DNA of 64,000 nucleotides from Mucilaginibacter myungsuensis (GCF_015222005.1 NZ_JADFFL010000004.1:1-64000); one strand, 5' to 3'; shown: positions 35,072-43,189, counted from the first letter of the stretch. Made by a program: numbers and translations. The notes: generated by a model from the sequence alone, not told the origin.

Positions 35072-35175
35072 ATGCGTGAGGCCGTGTGATGGATACTCGT
35101 CACGGAACTGGATTTGGTTATAAAGTCACGAGTACCTCTCTCTTTTTGCCCGCCGCTGCATACTCGCGCCAGTAG
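35072..35175 (+). repeat. Dispersed repeat family, copy C
   Basis: The most complete copy: GCGTGAGGCCGTGTGATGG, TACTCGTCACGGAACTGG, TATAAAGTCACGAGTACC, TTTTTGCCCGCC and the core GCTGCATACTCGCGCC. The CTCGTCACGG part can pair imperfectly with GTCACGAG. Confidence 0.8.
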
Positions 35176-35361
35176 AGTGAAATGGATAGTTACAAAACAA
35201 GTGCATATAATTAGTGGACGGAGTGTGTGGAGAGGATAATAATACTTCTTCTCAAATATGCTATCTTTCGTGTCATAAATGTGTCATGAATCCGATTATC
35301 CAACATTTGTCTGAAAAAAAATGCAATGTGTAGTGGACGAACTTTAACTTTATTGGTTAAG

Positions 35362-35580
35362 ATGGTAAACATCCTCGAGCAAGTGGTGCGGAAAAACACA
35401 AAAATTGACTGATTTAGCTGATAAGATGAGCTATGATCGGGCGACCTTATATCAACATTTTAAAGACAAGGACTTGGATCCAGGATAATATTGAAATATG
35501 CAAAGGCTATTAAGTATGATTTCATCTATGAGTTTCCAGACCTGTCAAGATACACTGATATGATAAATGAACCCTATTGA
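35362..35580 (+). pseudogene. Frameshifted small HTH regulator
   Basis: Joined across two frame changes the sequence reads MVNILEQVVRKN, then LTDLADKMSYDRATLYQHFK, then ILKYAKAIKYDFIYEFPDLS. The pieces keep the order of a small helix-turn-helix family common on Bacteroidota mobile DNA (a YxRxTLYxHF helix, then KYDFxxEFP). Breaks lie near 35405 and 35486. AT-rich compared with the core genes. Confidence 0.65.
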
Positions 35581-35689
35581 GAATTTCAAGCCTCTTACGT
35601 TAGCGGAGGCCTCGAAAGAAGTAGATTACTGGAAAGTTAAATATATAGACCTATTAGAGGAGCATAACGAACAGTTATACAAAAGTTAA
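35567..35689 (+). CDS. Small hypothetical protein
   Basis: A 40-residue frame, MNPIENFKPLTLAEASKEVD and onwards, mostly predicted helix, ending LEEHNEQLYKS. It overlaps the end of the HTH relic, which is typical for a coupled partner of small HTH genes. No known function; could be part of the decayed element. Confidence 0.4.
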   Translation: MNPIENFKPLTLAEASKEVDYWKVKYIDLLEEHNEQLYKS

Positions 35690-35700
35690 AACCGGCATAA

Positions 35701-35895
35701 ATGGAATACGAAGAAGAAACAGGCAAAACCGAATTGCAAAAAATTTACGAAGTAGACGGCGTAGATATTGAAGGTCGAGTAATGCTTTTAAAATACACCT
35801 GGCCAGCCGAGCAGGCAGCGCCTAATGACTTGCTTGTCTTCCATGAGGAAGTCGACAAAGTGGCTAAGAAGTATGGGTTTACCTCGGTGCTGTAA
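35701..35895 (+). CDS. Small acidic hypothetical protein
   Basis: A 64-residue acidic frame (starts MEYEEETGKTELQKIYEVDG) with no signal peptide or known motif. It starts 11 bases after the 40-residue frame, in the same direction as the HTH relic and the RelA/SpoT-like relic. Function not recognised. Confidence 0.45.
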   Translation: MEYEEETGKTELQKIYEVDGVDIEGRVMLLKYTWPAEQAAPNDLLVFHEEVDKVAKKYGFTSVL

Positions 35896-35930
35896 ATAAA
35901 TAATCAACCTTAACAATTTTACTTATCACA

Positions 35931-36296
35931 ATGGAAATAACCAAATTCTGCGCGATATACGACGTGTCAGTGGATGACTTTAAAAAGTCTGGACTAAATA
36001 TTAACGAACTACTTGCAATCGAGGAGGACTACAAGCGCCATATATCTAACATGGACGAGATCGGTAGTAGCTTGGTCAGGATATTGTTTAAATTTAGGAG
36101 TGTACACTCTGTTAAATACAGGATCAAGGATAGTACTCACGTAGTCAATAAGATCATCAGGTACAAGTTATTGGATGAGCCTGTAATTGTTACGAAAGAT
36201 AATTACTTTGAAAAACTGACCGATTTAATAGGTTTAAGAATAATTCACCTTTTTAAGACTGAATCGAGGAATTACAAGAACAGGTCAAAAAATTGA
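35931..36296 (+). pseudogene. Truncated RelA/SpoT-type nucleotidyltransferase
   Basis: 121 codons. Residues 40-112 read SSLVRILFKFRSVHSVKYRIKD ... LTDLIGLRIIHLFKTE, which matches the first half of the RelA/SpoT synthetase domain (substrate strand HSVKxRIKD and the DLIGxRxIHLF strand). It then diverges to SRNYKNRSKN and stops. The catalytic second half (Glu of the E-x-Q-x-R-T region) is absent. The other frame resumes at 36263 with a coiled coil, suggesting a deletion or frameshift. If intact, such proteins make (p)ppGpp-like nucleotides and several act as toxins or phage-defence effectors. Confidence 0.7.
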
Positions 36297-36637
36297 AAGT
36301 GGATGACAAAGAGAAAAAATCTTTAAATACTGGATTAAATGGCCTATATCATCAAAACAGCCCGAAAACCTTAGGGGAATTACAAAACATGTACGGTCTC
36401 CCCGGCACAATCTCGTCACTGGAAAAACTTAAGTCATCTTTTGACTTTCTTGGTGGAATTGGTCATTACGGACATGAAGATAGCGCAACGGCATTTCGAG
36501 ATAGTGAATTGAGAAAAAAATATTTGGGATTGACTTTTGACGAGCTAAACAAACCGATGAACTCAGCTTTGAACGAAGCCAAGCCGACAAGAAATAATGG
36601 CGATAGCCAAGGCGATAATAAAAAAGAAGCCAAATGA
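36263..36637 (+). pseudogene. C-terminal fragment following the RelA/SpoT relic
   Basis: The frame opens after a stop at 36260 and reads IEELQEQVKKLKVDDKEKKS, then a unique region with LPGTISSLEKLKSSFDFLGG and FRDSELRKKYLGLTFDELNK, ending in a hydrophilic tail (NNGDSQGDNKKEAK). A TTG at 36293 could start a shorter protein. It is either the C-terminal part of the RelA/SpoT protein after an internal deletion, or of a second gene. Its stop overlaps the next ATG by four bases. Confidence 0.5.
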
Positions 36638-36660
36638 AAGTATTCTTAAGTTGGTCAAAG
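36634..36660 (+). pseudogene. Start of a probable TIR-domain gene cut by a repeat
   Basis: ATG overlaps the preceding stop (ATGA). The first nine codons, MKVFLSWSK, match the opening strand of TIR-domain proteins (MKVFLSWSG...). From 36661 the sequence is repeat copy E, so the gene is truncated. The open frame continues to 36876 but reads through the repeat and the end of the cupin gene. Only nine residues support the call. Confidence 0.4.
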
Positions 36661-36715
36661 CCCCCAACTGGCGCGAGTATGCAGCGGGAGGTTGAGTGCT
36701 GGGGTACTCGTGACA
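36661..36715 (-). repeat. Dispersed repeat family, copy E (inverted)
   Basis: CCCCAACTGGCGCGAGTATG, GCAGCGGGAGG and GGTACTCGTGAC are the reverse complement of the family. It interrupts the TIR-like frame at codon 10. Confidence 0.8.
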
Positions 36716-36837
36716 TATTTACACTAACATTGGGGCGAGCAGCTGAATGTCAAGCGGTTCAGGCATACCCAAACTATTCTAAGTCTCTGACTTGGAACAA
36801 CAACAGCATTCGACACTATTCCGTCACGTTGTCCTAC

Positions 36838-37413
36838 CTACAAATGCACCCCATATTTCTGCATCACTACGGGTAGTTTGGGCCAGTCGAAAGCGATGTC
36901 GTATTTGGTGGCCAGTTTATCCAGGTCGCCGGGTTTGGGGCGGGCGTTGTTGACGAACAGCTCAGACAGTTCGCTCATATAAGCTTCGTGCCCGCCGGGT
37001 GCACATATCTCTATAAATTTGGCGGGTACTTTACCGTCGTTCCAAAACGTATGGACGATGCCGCGGGGGCGCAGGTGCCAGTCGCCGGCGTTCACTTTGA
37101 ATACTTCGTCGCCCACCATAATGGTCAGCGTGCCTTCTAATACGCGGCATATTTCATCAAACCCCTTATGGCTATGCGGAGGAGCGCCTAACAAGCCAGG
37201 CGGCAGTACCGATTCGGTAGTACCCATCAAGCCCGACGTTTGCTGACTGTTCAATTTAAAATGGATATCACCCTCTCCTATCTTCCCCTTTTTACCGGCG
37301 GCGGCGGGTATGTGGACAGGTCGCGGATCTGCCGCTGCAAAAGCGGTGTTAGCAAGGATAGCAGGCCCGGCCATGGTGGTAGCCAGGAGTTGCAGCAGGT
37401 GTCTTCTGTTCAT
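36838..37413 (-). CDS. Secreted cupin-domain protein with a twin-arginine-like signal
   Basis: A 191-residue cupin. The N-terminus MNRRHLLQLLATTMAGPAILANTAFA looks like a twin-arginine signal. The cupin motifs are PPHSHKGFDEICRVLEGTLTI (His/His/Glu ligands) and HLRPRGIVHTFWN (last His). It probably binds one metal ion in the periplasm; reaction unknown. The gene end lies 122 bases past repeat copy E. Confidence 0.8.
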   Translation of the reverse strand: MNRRHLLQLLATTMAGPAILANTAFAAADPRPVHIPAAAGKKGKIGEGDIHFKLNSQQTSGLMGTTESVLPPGLLGAPPHSHKGFDEICRVLEGTLTIMVGDEVFKVNAGDWHLRPRGIVHTFWNDGKVPAKFIEICAPGGHEAYMSELSELFVNNARPKPGDLDKLATKYDIAFDWPKLPVVMQKYGVHL

Positions 37414-37504
37414 AGTGAGTTGATATATGGCAAGATAGGTTTTTTTAGGCGGCTATTAGTGGATGCCGCTTTTATTCCTGCCGGGTAGGTAGCTCAACAT
37501 GCTG

Positions 37505-37593
37505 CCGCAAGCCTCCTGGCTTGTGGTAAGTTTGCAAAGTGACCGACCTACAGATCCGAACGTCCTGCGGACCACAAGCCAAGAGGTTTGCGG
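37505..37593. repeat. REP-like palindrome (CCGCAAGCCTC type)
   Basis: Arms at 37505-37526 and 37572-37593 (CCGCAAGCCTCCTGGCTTGTGG against its complement) differ at 2 of 22 positions, with a 45-base centre. Different in sequence from the 113/3355 palindromes. Confidence 0.75.
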
Positions 37594-37779
37594 AAGCGGG
37601 GGTAAAAAACAATATGCAACCATTTAATTGCGCGTGTTGCAAAAAATTTCAAAACGCGAAAAAAGCACACATTTTTGATCAAAAACATGCTTTTATCACG
37701 CTTTTCGCACACAGTTTATTCGGCCATCGGCAGCACTCGAAGGGCATGGTTCTTTTGGTCTAAAGTCCATCGACCACCC

Positions 37780-37822
37780 TACTATGAACCATGAACCATG
37801 AACTATGAACCATCTACCATAA
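37780..37822. repeat. ATGAACC/ATGAACT tract
   Basis: Four tandem units close to ATGAACC. The same words recur inverted at 44237-44314 upstream of thyA. Confidence 0.7.
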
Positions 37823-37862
37823 ATGATCTTGCGCTTGGGGCGAGGGGTTTGAATAATTAGTC

Positions 37863-37870
37863 TATCTTTG
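37863..37870 (+). promoter_or_regulatory. Candidate efp -7 element
   Basis: TATCTTTG fits TAnnTTTG, 33 bases before the efp ATG. No convincing -33 TTTG at the standard spacing. Confidence 0.4.
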
Positions 37871-37902
37871 GCTGCAAAATTTACAAAAACACATTTTCCG
37901 CA

Positions 37903-38463
37903 ATGGCTAAGGCATCTGAAATTAAAGTAGGGAATATATTACGTTTTAACGGCGAACTGGTGACCGTTACCGAGGTGCTGCACCGTACGCCGGGTAAGGG
38001 CGGGGCGTTCTACCTGGATAAGTTCCGCAATATTAAGACGGGTAAGATCGTAGAAGCCCGTTTAGGTACCGACGAGCAGGTTGAGATCTGCCGCGTGGAG
38101 ACCAATAATTATCAATACCTGTACGAGGAGGGTGATAATATGGTGATCATGGATGAGGTTAGTTATGATCAGCACAGCATTCCTAAGTCGCTATTCGGCC
38201 CCGCAGTGAAGTTTTTGAAAGAGAACATGAGCGTGGTGGTGTCTTTCGAGGGTGAAGAGCCGATCATGGCACAAGCACCTAACTTTGTGGAGCTGGAGAT
38301 CACTTATTCGGAGCCTGCCGTTAAAGGCGACACGTCATCGGGCGCGTTAAAGACCGCTACTACCGATAACGGTTTGGAGTTGAAAGTGCCTCTATTCGTT
38401 AATCAGGGTGATAAAATTAAAGTCGACACACGCACCGGCGAATACGTGGAGCGGGTGAAGTAA
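37903..38463 (+). CDS. efp: Translation elongation factor P
   Basis: A 186-residue EF-P of normal length with three beta-barrel domains. The domain I loop LHRTPGKGGAFYLDKFRN carries the lysine or arginine site at the loop tip (PGKGGA: Lys). C-terminal signature residues are NQGDKIKVDTRTGEYVERV. It relieves ribosome stalling at polyproline, which fits a genome that encodes proline-rich proteins such as that at 7444. The modification enzyme is not in the window. Confidence 0.95.
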   Translation: MAKASEIKVGNILRFNGELVTVTEVLHRTPGKGGAFYLDKFRNIKTGKIVEARLGTDEQVEICRVETNNYQYLYEEGDNMVIMDEVSYDQHSIPKSLFGPAVKFLKENMSVVVSFEGEEPIMAQAPNFVELEITYSEPAVKGDTSSGALKTATTDNGLELKVPLFVNQGDKIKVDTRTGEYVERVK

Positions 38464-38473
38464 GTTTGAAGTC

Positions 38474-38610
38474 GGGAGTAGCAAGTATTGAGTATCAAGT
38501 AGGGAGTTTAGTCCCACAAGTAAGACTCATCATTCACTACCCACTACTTTATACTCGATACTTGATACTTGTTACTTGATACTTGATACTTGATACTTGA
38601 TACTCGCTAC
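38474..38610. repeat. TACTTGATAC tract with inverted arm
   Basis: AGCAAGTATTGAGTATCAAGTAGGG at the left is complementary to the right-hand tract, in which GATACTTGATACTT repeats about five times. The whole could form a long hairpin after efp. Confidence 0.7.
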
Positions 38611-38615
38611 ATACA

Positions 38616-38647
38616 AAGCGCCTCGGGTTTTACCCGGGGCTTTTTTG
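38616..38647 (+). terminator. Rho-independent terminator after efp
   Basis: AGCGCCTCGGGT pairs with ACCCGGGGCT followed by TTTTTT. Confidence 0.75.
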
Positions 38648-38998
38648 TGCTTATTGGTTTGCATTTTAATAATTATGGCGACCGGGTTATCGCGACGCAA
38701 TTACACCCGCGAGGGGTGCAATATGATCGTTCACGTTTTTGTTCACGGCACATGTCAACCGTGAACGCGCACAAAAGTCTGAATAACAATCACATACGTT
38801 TTTATCTGCGTGGAAAATTCACGAAATTCTTGTTCACGGGAAAAATTTTCTATACTGATAGCCAGATAGTTACGTTAGTCGCCTACCCCGTGTTCACGCG
38901 TGAACATGAACGGTTGTGAGCGGGTTGCAGCTACTTACCGGCTGATCTTCAGCCCGATGACTAATACCAACTTATTTGCTAATTTTGCGGTCCGAATA
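38648..38998. promoter_or_regulatory. tgt upstream region with a GTTCACG cluster
   Basis: No gene. GTTCACG or its complement occurs at 38729, 38741, 38760, 38832, 38892 and 38899. The last two form the perfect palindrome TGTTCACGCGTGAACA at 38891-38906. TAATTTTG at 38980-38987 fits the -7 consensus, 12 bases before the tgt ATG. The cluster looks like binding sites for a regulator. Confidence 0.5.
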
Positions 38999-40129
38999 AT
39001 GAAATTTACTCTTACAGCAAAGGATAAGCTTAGTAAAGCGCGTGCCGGTACCTTAGAGACCGACCATGGTACTATCCAAACCCCCATTTTTATGCCTGTC
39101 GGTACGGCGGGTACGGTAAAGGCCGTCCACCAGCGCGAGCTGATGGCGGATATCGAGGCCCAGATCATTTTGGGTAATACCTACCACCTATACCTGCGCC
39201 CCGGACTGAATACCATTGAGCAGGCCGGCGGTCTGCACAAGTTCAACGGTTGGGATAAACCCATTTTGACGGATAGCGGTGGCTACCAGGTTTACTCGCT
39301 TACGGATGTACGCAAGATCAAGGAGGAGGGTGTGACCTTCCGCTCGCATATTGATGGGTCTAAGCACCTGTTCACACCTGAGAATGTGATGGATACGCAG
39401 CGCATCATTGGCGCGGATATCATTATGGCCTTTGATGAGTGTACCCCCTACCCTTGCGATTACCACTACGCCCGCCGATCGCTGGACATGACCCACCGCT
39501 GGCTAAAACGCTGCTGCGACAGGTTCGATAGTACCGGGCCTAAGTATGGCTATGATCAAACGCTGTTCCCTATTGTGCAAGGTTCGGTATATAAGGACCT
39601 TAGGATGAAGTCGGCCGAAGTGATCGCTTCTTTCGAACGTGAGGGAAATGCCATAGGTGGCTTGTCAGTAGGCGAGCCGGCCGAAGAGATGTACGCGATG
39701 ACAGAAATTGTCTGTGATATATTACCGGAGCAAAAACCACGTTATTTGATGGGCGTAGGCACACCGATAAATATACTGGAGAACATTGCTTTAGGTATTG
39801 ATATGTTCGACTGTGTGATGCCTACCCGTAATGCCCGTAATGGCATGTTGTTCACCGCGGATGGGGTGATGAATATGCGCAACGAGAAGTGGAAGAACGA
39901 CTTTTCTCCTATCGATGCATCGAGCGACCTATGGGTAGATCAGCAGCATAGCAAGGCTTATTTGCGCCACCTGATCGCATCGGGCGAGATGTTAGGCGCA
40001 CAGATAGCCAGCTTGCATAACCTGCATTTTTACCTGTGGCTGGTCAACACAGCGCGGGAAAAGATCATATCGGGCGAGTTTTACGAGTGGAAGAAACAAA
40101 TGGTAGGCCGCTTAGGCCAAAAATTATAA
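38999..40129 (+). CDS. tgt: Queuine tRNA-ribosyltransferase (Tgt)
   Basis: A 376-residue TGT. The catalytic aspartate segments are PILTDSGGYQVYSL and MFDCVMPTRNARNGMLF; substrate-binding IMAFDECTPYP and GGLSVGEP are present. It swaps guanine for preQ1 at position 34 of GUN anticodon tRNAs. The usual zinc site (CxCxxC...H) is not conserved: the region reads DASSDLWVDQQHSKAYL with no cysteine, although the later His (SLHN) remains. Start at 38999 chosen at the conserved MKFTLTAKD. Followed by lptG one base later. Confidence 0.92.
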   Translation: MKFTLTAKDKLSKARAGTLETDHGTIQTPIFMPVGTAGTVKAVHQRELMADIEAQIILGNTYHLYLRPGLNTIEQAGGLHKFNGWDKPILTDSGGYQVYSLTDVRKIKEEGVTFRSHIDGSKHLFTPENVMDTQRIIGADIIMAFDECTPYPCDYHYARRSLDMTHRWLKRCCDRFDSTGPKYGYDQTLFPIVQGSVYKDLRMKSAEVIASFEREGNAIGGLSVGEPAEEMYAMTEIVCDILPEQKPRYLMGVGTPINILENIALGIDMFDCVMPTRNARNGMLFTADGVMNMRNEKWKNDFSPIDASSDLWVDQQHSKAYLRHLIASGEMLGAQIASLHNLHFYLWLVNTAREKIISGEFYEWKKQMVGRLGQKL

Positions 40130-40130
40130 G

Positions 40131-41237
40131 ATGAAAACATTATTGCGGAGATATTTCGGGACGATCGACAGGTATATCATTAAGAAATACCTGGGCACAT
40201 TTGCCTTTACGCTGGCTATTTTCTCGATGATCACCGTGGTGTTCGATATATCAGAACGCCTGGATAATTTCCTGAAGAATAATGCCCCACTGCACGATAT
40301 CATCTTTGAATATTATGCGGGTTTTGTACCGTTCTACCTCAACATGCTATCGCCGCTGATCAACTTTTTAGCGGTGATCTTCTTTACCGCCAAGATGGCT
40401 AATCAGACCGAGATCGTGCCGATCCTAAGTGGTAAGGCCAGCTTTAACCGCTTCTTATGGCCATATTTTGTGTCGTCGATGGTGGTGTTCATCGTGTCAT
40501 TTCTGGCTAATGTGTACCTGATCCCATATACCAACCGCCTCAAGAACGGCTTCGAGAACCTTTATTTTAAGGACTATGACCCAACCAAAAGCCAAGTGCA
40601 CATCCAGTTGGATAAGCGCACCTTTGTGTATATGGAAAGGTACGATGAGGTGACCCATACGGGCTATGATTTTATCCTCGAAAAGTTTGATGGCGGCACC
40701 CAAATGAGAGAGAAGCTGACAGCCCAACTGATCAAGTACGATTCGGTTAAAAACACATGGTCGATACAGCCCCCGTACGAGGTACGTTATGTGGACGGAC
40801 TAAAAGAAAAACTCTTTACCAGCAGCAATATTAAAGACACCTTACTGGACATGAAACCGAACGATTTTGTGAAGCGGGATAACGTCTACAGTGCCGTATC
40901 GACAACCCAACTTCGTAAAGATATAATTAAAGAAGAATTGCGCGGAACGGGCGTTCTATTGGATATGAAGTATGAATACTACAAGCGTTTTGTGTACCCG
41001 TTCTCCACTTTCGTATTGACCCTTATCGGCGTTTCGATATCGTCTCGAAAGGTCCGAGGGGGCATTGGATTGCCGTTGGGTATCGGTATTTTCTTGTGTT
41101 TTGCCTACATTGTAGTGGATAAATTCGCCTTTGTTTTTTCAATAAAAGGCGGTGTTCCTCCCGCTCTCACGGTACTCATGTCTAATACGCTGTTTGGCAT
41201 ATTAGGCCTTTATTTGCTCAGAAAAGCTCCTAAATAA
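40131..41237 (+). CDS. LptF/LptG-family LPS export permease
   Basis: A 368-residue inner-membrane protein. N-terminal membrane segments (IDRYIIKKYLGTFAFTLAIFSMITVVFDI) are followed by a large periplasmic beta-jellyroll region (about 150-270) and three C-terminal helices (FVYPFSTFVLTLIGVSISSRKVRGGIGLPLGIGIF). With LptB it extracts LPS from the inner membrane. Bacteroidota often pair one such gene with tgt, as here, one base apart. Confidence 0.88.
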   Translation: MKTLLRRYFGTIDRYIIKKYLGTFAFTLAIFSMITVVFDISERLDNFLKNNAPLHDIIFEYYAGFVPFYLNMLSPLINFLAVIFFTAKMANQTEIVPILSGKASFNRFLWPYFVSSMVVFIVSFLANVYLIPYTNRLKNGFENLYFKDYDPTKSQVHIQLDKRTFVYMERYDEVTHTGYDFILEKFDGGTQMREKLTAQLIKYDSVKNTWSIQPPYEVRYVDGLKEKLFTSSNIKDTLLDMKPNDFVKRDNVYSAVSTTQLRKDIIKEELRGTGVLLDMKYEYYKRFVYPFSTFVLTLIGVSISSRKVRGGIGLPLGIGIFLCFAYIVVDKFAFVFSIKGGVPPALTVLMSNTLFGILGLYLLRKAPK

Positions 41238-42140
41238 ATGTCCTCAAATAACATTAAAACAAGCCTCAATAGAAACCTCCTGATCCTGCATTTCACGGTT
41301 TTTATCTGGGGCTTTACCAGTATCCTGGGCCACCTCATCAGCATCTCTGCGGTGCAATTGGTATGGTACCGGGTGCTTATCGCACTGGTCAGTTTGTTCC
41401 TTTATTTCAAGATCGGGCGGGTAGATATCAAGGTGAGCAGGGCGACTTTTATCAAACTTTTCCTGACCGGTGCATTAGTTGGCGGGCATTGGATATTATT
41501 CTTTCAGGCTATCAAATCGTCGACGGTAGCGGTGACATTAGTGTGCCTTTCATCAATGACTTTGTTCGCCGCGGTGTTCGAACCACTGTTCAATAAGAAG
41601 AAGATATCAAAGCTGGAGATCGTTGCCGGATTACTCATTATATCAGGTATCCTGATCATTTTTAAATTCGAGACCCAATACACTATGGGCATCATTTTCG
41701 GGCTCTTGAGTGCCGCCTTTGCAAGTCTATTTTCCATTATCAATTCCAAAGAAGTCAAGCATACCACTCCTCCTGTGATCGCTTTTTACGAGATGGCAGG
41801 AGCCTTGGTTTGGATAACGATCTTCCTTTTGGCGACCTCAGGATTCGACCAGAACATGATCTTGAACACCAAAGATATCGCCTATTTAATGATACTCGGA
41901 ACGGTCTGCACATCGTTGGCCTACGTTGCCGGGGTGTCTGTAATGCGTGAGATATCGGCCTTTAAGGTGGCGCTCATCACCAACCTCGAGCCGGTGTATG
42001 GCATCCTGATGGCGTTCATGTTCTTCGGAGAAAGCGACAAACTTACCGCCGGGTTTTGGATCGGCGCGTGCATTATCCTATCTACAATTTTTCTTTTCCC
42101 GGTTGCTCAAACCCGTATCTCAAAGTATCGTTCGCGCTAA
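41238..42140 (+). CDS. DMT-superfamily (EamA) transporter
   Basis: A 300-residue protein with ten membrane helices as two EamA repeats. The first half has FIWGFTSILGHLISISAVQLVWYRVLIAL and the second repeat KVALITNLEPVYGILMAFMFFGE. Likely exporter of a metabolite or amino acid; the substrate is unknown. Its ATG directly follows the lptG stop, so it probably belongs to the tgt operon. Confidence 0.85.
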   Translation: MSSNNIKTSLNRNLLILHFTVFIWGFTSILGHLISISAVQLVWYRVLIALVSLFLYFKIGRVDIKVSRATFIKLFLTGALVGGHWILFFQAIKSSTVAVTLVCLSSMTLFAAVFEPLFNKKKISKLEIVAGLLIISGILIIFKFETQYTMGIIFGLLSAAFASLFSIINSKEVKHTTPPVIAFYEMAGALVWITIFLLATSGFDQNMILNTKDIAYLMILGTVCTSLAYVAGVSVMREISAFKVALITNLEPVYGILMAFMFFGESDKLTAGFWIGACIILSTIFLFPVAQTRISKYRSR

Positions 42141-42875
42141 TTTGGTTGGCGGGGTAGGGGAGTATTTCACATATCCACCTGTACCATTTGACAGCACCAG
42201 CCGACGTTGGAGCGGTAACTTTATGACCGTTACGCCCGGCCTTTTCATAGAATTTTCGACGTATTTATCAGCTACCTTAGTGTCCCGAATTTGAGTTTTC
42301 TAAATACTAGGACAAAGCATCATTAAAAGCTAATTATCGACTGGTCATACACGTATGTAATTACCCAACTTAAATAAAATTAATTAAAATATAAATTTAA
42401 AAATCAGTCTATTAAAGATAATATCTAAAATTAAAATTCACATAAAATTCGGATAGAAAGTGATAAAAAACTACAAAAATTAGCAAAATCAATATTAAGC
42501 TCCGATATTTCTAAATTTAAAACTGATAATCAGATAATTAAACAGAATATATAAGCTAAAACTTAAACTTAATAACACGAAGAGGAAATTGCGCGATATC
42601 GGTGTATCAATACTACGACAAACACCCGAAAAATCCAAAATCGATTTTGTCCTGGTCGTTTTTAGCGATCGGGAATACGCTTTAAAAACCGGCCGCAGTT
42701 ATAAATGCCAAATCTGATCACTTTTCGACAGCGGGATCGACATCCGAAAAAGTAACATCTTTCATCGAGCTATCAATTTCGACATCTCGACACAATAGGC
42801 TCCCCCTCTCCTATCCGTTTTCATAAGCCAGATCTATTGCCGATATTAGGCAAAAACTTAACTCACAAAAAGGCC
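42141..42875. other. 735-base gene-free, AT-rich stretch
   Basis: 42300-42560 is strongly AT-rich, unlike its surroundings. 42640-42700 has ATCGATTTTGTCCTGG and CCGGCCGCAG with no clear fold. No coding frame beyond 64 codons, no repeat family member and no clear terminator was seen. It may be a decayed gene or a long regulatory region. Confidence 0.5.
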
Positions 42876-43187
42876 ATGAGATTAAAAACCATCTTCCTGA
42901 TCGTTGTCACCATTTTACTGACGGTAGTTATTATGCAAAATGCCGACCAGGTTTATTTTGAAGTTTTGTTCTTTACCATCCGCACATCAAAATTGATGAT
43001 GATGTTGTGGGTTGCTATTGCAGCATTTGTGATCGGTTATCTGGTGGGAAGACCCAATATCAAAAAGTTCGGCGACCAGCAGGGTTATGATGCCGACGAT
43101 AAAAACAACGGAGATGCTGATACCGGATACAGGGATAGACGAAATACACTAAGCGACGAAGACAGGGATTACATTAGTGAGGATTGA
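42876..43187 (+). CDS. Small membrane protein (LapA/DUF1049-like)
   Basis: A 103-residue protein with two membrane segments (IFLIVVTILLTVVIMQNADQVYFEVLFF; LMMMLWVAIAAFVIGYLVGRP) and an acidic cytoplasmic tail. The N-Ter helix followed by MQNADxVxFxV is the LapA-type pattern. The start at 42876 is chosen because it opens with MRLKTIFLI. In E. coli LapA takes part in LPS assembly. Role here unknown. Confidence 0.75.
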   Translation: MRLKTIFLIVVTILLTVVIMQNADQVYFEVLFFTIRTSKLMMMLWVAIAAFVIGYLVGRPNIKKFGDQQGYDADDKNNGDADTGYRDRRNTLSDEDRDYISED

Positions 43188-43189
43188 TC

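Larger units (their letters stand above)
34708..35361. other. Gene-free stretch of repeats and a duplicated gene tail
   Basis: Holds repeat copy B, a duplicate of the 3' end of the 30 kb response regulator, about 200 bases of AT-rich sequence, and copy C. TAGTGGACG occurs twice (about 35212 and 35332). No coding frame is supported. Confidence 0.6.
37414..37902. other. Gene-free stretch with palindrome and ATGAACC tract
   Basis: Contains the palindrome at 37505-37593, a pair of complementary GCAAAAAA/TTTTTGATC stretches, the low-complexity tract at 37780-37822 and the efp promoter region. No coding frame is supported. Confidence 0.6.

Noticed and set aside
35211..35399. Minus-strand 62-codon frame
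   Set aside because: It is antisense to the HTH relic and has no protein-like composition.
30380..36840. An integrated prophage or complete insertion sequence
   Set aside because: No transposase, integrase or phage structural gene was recognised; only small repeats and gene fragments are present.
36661..36876. Continuation of the TIR-like frame to 36876
   Set aside because: It translates the repeat and the antisense end of the cupin gene, with no TIR features after codon 9.
38520..38610. Possible CRISPR array in the TACTTGATAC tract
   Set aside because: The repeats are about 10 bases with no spacers of constant length and no cas genes.
38648..38998. PreQ1 riboswitch upstream of tgt
   Set aside because: I could not find the small H-type pseudoknot pattern; the GTTCACG words are symmetrical DNA sites instead.
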